Positions 6,001-6,102 of a stretch of DNA of 6,102 bases are shown piece after piece (position 1 is the stretch's first letter; each line of letters begins with the position of its first letter). Below the pieces are notes generated by a model. That model searched no databases. It was not told the DNA's origin and saw only the letters and a list, made by a program, of their open reading frames with translations. Source of the DNA: Acidobacteriaceae bacterium (GTDB lineage Bacteria > Acidobacteriota > Terriglobia > Terriglobales > Acidobacteriaceae); NCBI GenBank assembly GCA_003156495.1, contig PMHC01000076.1:5086-11187 (forward strand), written 5' to 3'. The position numbers were made by a program, and so were the translations under genes.

Positions 6001-6102
6001 GCGCGTAACCTGATCCTCAACCTGCGCGCTTGTCGCTCCGGGATAAATTGCCGACACCAGTCCCGAGCGAATCGTGATCTTGGGATCCTCGCGGCGCGGC
6101 AT
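1726..6102 (-). CDS. RND efflux permease fused to a TolC-like outer-membrane channel (5' end outside window)
   Basis: Proton-driven efflux permease of the inner membrane continuing in frame into a TolC-type channel. Numbering starts at the window edge. The first Met is not the start: MPRREDP aligns with the LPVAQYP stretch after TM1 of AcrB, so TM1 and about 30-40 residues are missing. Residues 1-300 form the first periplasmic porter/docking loop (YPGAT at 20-23). TM2-TM7 span about 305-515, the second periplasmic loop 516-829, and TM8-TM12 830-980. Proton-relay residues are visible: D370 and D371 in GMVVDDAIVIADN (AcrB D407/D408), R926 (R971) and T933 (T978). The AcrB K940 position is R896 in GLVVRNSIILID. 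The DD pair and surrounding sequence resemble HAE-type drug pumps more than CusA/CzcA metal pumps, but the substrate cannot be read. Residues 982-1009 resemble a signal peptide and 1010-1458 are TolC. No adaptor is in the window; one is expected upstream. Family and fusion are clear, substrate is not. Confidence 0.95.
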   Translation of the reverse strand: MPRREDPKITIRSGLVSAIYPGATSAQVEDQVTRKIEERLFRFSEVRRAKTFSTTRDGLVIVNVELNESVKDADVFWSKLRLEMAQLKPELPEGVQGPTVDSDFGDTVAVLIGIHANNYDYRELKDDAQRIETVLRTLPAVSKIQRIGDQKEQIVISEPEQKLSQYGVNPQHVIEALQGRGTVQSAGRVPAEGGKVVLNAGGGFRSEDEIKNLMVDLTPSGTPVYLKDLATVDRVYEDPSEYVRIDEEKTILLAVEMHEGNNIVTFGHDLQATLDRVQKTLPPDVQLDLIANQPRVVSERIMDFFREFGIAIIAVILVTMLLLPMRVALVASVAIPVTVSITFALLNAVGVELHQVSIAALIVVLGMVVDDAIVIADNYVDLLDRNVPRDEAAWRCASEMSVPVLTATITIIASFAPLLLISGSTGEFIRALPITVSIALATSFVVAMFLTPITARLFIRRGLHDHSADAARKKTSAIDHMQRIYNNVIGWALGNRRFVLIMGVAIFLMGLGVLRLVKQQFFPSAERDQFVMDIWMPEGSRIEATDAAVRKVEQVLRQEPMVKNTSSFLGSGAPRFYYDISPQPPAENYAQILVNTGGVSQTPKIVEKLRKQLPGVVPEAMVFVKELQQGDDMEAPIEVRISGDDAAVLLSLAGQVDGILRNTPGASYIHTDWHEAQLQTQVHLNEEVANRLGFTNANIAQQLAIGFEGSPVSTYWEGDRELDITLRLAQAERQNYQNVADAYVQSPTTGISTPLRSIATLTPEWQSGRIVHRNGARTITVRSFADESYLPSQVLASVRKPIAKINLPDGYHIEYGGEEESQNETSGEMYWALVVSLVLIFLILLIQFRTLVDPLIVMAAFPLALPGAALGLFLTGNSFGFTAFIGIISLGGLVVRNSIILIDAIYERMKAGTPLMQAAMEAGERRLRPIFLTTMAAAVGVTPMILSGSSLWSPLASVIAFGLLVSMFFTLIVIPVLFVTVHSKKAKSSVAAACAMMLAGLLFSAGAQGQSRAVSLDEAIQLAHRQNRSVHLAHLKVNEADAKLTQARADYFPRVTNETNAMHLNEKESLTIPKGALGNYTNDGSIPGKDVSIELGKQNIILSTTTAVQPISQLFKIHAGVSVARADSAIARADARRAEDEIASNVKKLYYNLLAIEHRRRAAELRIQAGEEKVAEARHSVQAGAALEIEVQDGTAEIAEARHALGELEDTEADLRDDLNEQLGLPLDTKVALSTPAEDIDQLSDQLSDQPSGLVVDFSAVLQTPEDLAAEALDHNPEIASARSTLDKANAGLQAAHLEFVPDISAFAEHVYQSGVPLLSANSATFGLRLDWTLSEFGKRTGQVRERKSQVAQAKENLQLTEDRIRIEVEKELRKLRRCATSLQAAQAGVAARTEMRRLVSDQVEAKTANASLLTEAEAKLSEAQAQLFEARMARATARAELDKLVGEPNSVSRSSNN
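2347..2382 (-). repeat. Three tandem 12-base units in the TolC inter-repeat linker
   Basis: On the plus strand, ggatagttgatc occurs twice back to back (2359-2370 and 2371-2382), preceded by a diverged copy, agatggttggtc (2347-2358). The unit is a multiple of three, so the frame is kept and the protein reads DQLSDQLSDQPS (residues 1241-1252). It lies in the linker between the two TolC structural repeats, where length changes should be tolerated. The two identical copies suggest recent slippage duplication. Confidence 0.8.
3076..3159 (-). other. Fusion joint: retained Sec signal-peptide-like segment between permease and TolC
   Basis: Residues 982-1009 lie directly after TM12 of the permease (IPVLFVTV). 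They have the three parts of a Sec signal peptide: a basic start (SKKAK, 983-987), a hydrophobic core (SVAAACAMMLAGLLF, 989-1003) and a small-residue end (SAGAQG, 1004-1009). Two signal peptidase I sites are plausible, after A1007 (AGA) or after G1009 (AQG). The permease C-terminus is cytoplasmic in the RND family, so this segment would cross outward with its lysines inside, the correct orientation for cleavage. The codon before H982 is GTT, not a start codon. The ATG pair at residues 996-997 has no visible ribosome binding site and would discard the basic part. Separate translation of TolC therefore looks unlikely, and post-translational cutting is the better guess. Confidence 0.75.

Noticed and set aside
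6100..6102. ATG at the window edge as the true start of the pump gene
   Set aside because: RND permeases have TM1 and about 30 residues before this point; here this Met aligns with a residue just after TM1, so the gene continues beyond the edge.

Overview
The window looks like part of a Gram-negative bacterial chromosome of moderate to high GC. I tentatively place it in Acidobacteriota (Terriglobia-like). This rests on the style of the intergenic hairpin repeats in the first 470 bases and on the kind of proteins present (a secreted DUF2961/GH172 protein and an RND efflux polypeptide carrying its own TolC domain). The placement is from memory of such genomes, not from a search.

Layout. Bases 1-517 hold no gene I can support. 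They contain a cluster of inverted repeats of REP-like character, a 15-base near-palindrome that could be an operator, and a weak candidate promoter pointing out of the left edge. Bases 518-1630 (minus strand) encode a 370-residue exported DUF2961 protein of the glycoside hydrolase family 172 type. Bases 1631-1725 are a short spacer with a good ribosome binding site and no convincing terminator. Bases 1726-6102 (minus strand) are one uninterrupted reading frame of at least 1458 residues. It joins an RND-type inner-membrane efflux permease (residues about 1-981) to a complete TolC-like outer-membrane channel (residues about 1010-1458). The permease start lies beyond the right edge; only TM1 and about 30-40 residues are missing.

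How the parts work together. A tripartite efflux pump needs an RND permease, a periplasmic adaptor and an outer-membrane channel. Here the first and third are one open reading frame, so the adaptor (HlyD/AcrA type) would be expected just upstream, beyond the right edge. At the fusion joint (residues 982-1009) the sequence reads as a normal Sec signal peptide without a start codon. This suggests that permease and channel genes merged, and that signal peptidase may still cut the product in two. The GH172 gene follows on the same strand after 95 bases and may be read through from the pump gene, but I see no functional link between them.

The most interesting item is the permease-TolC fusion with its retained signal peptide. 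The intergenic repeat cluster and the possible operator are secondary.
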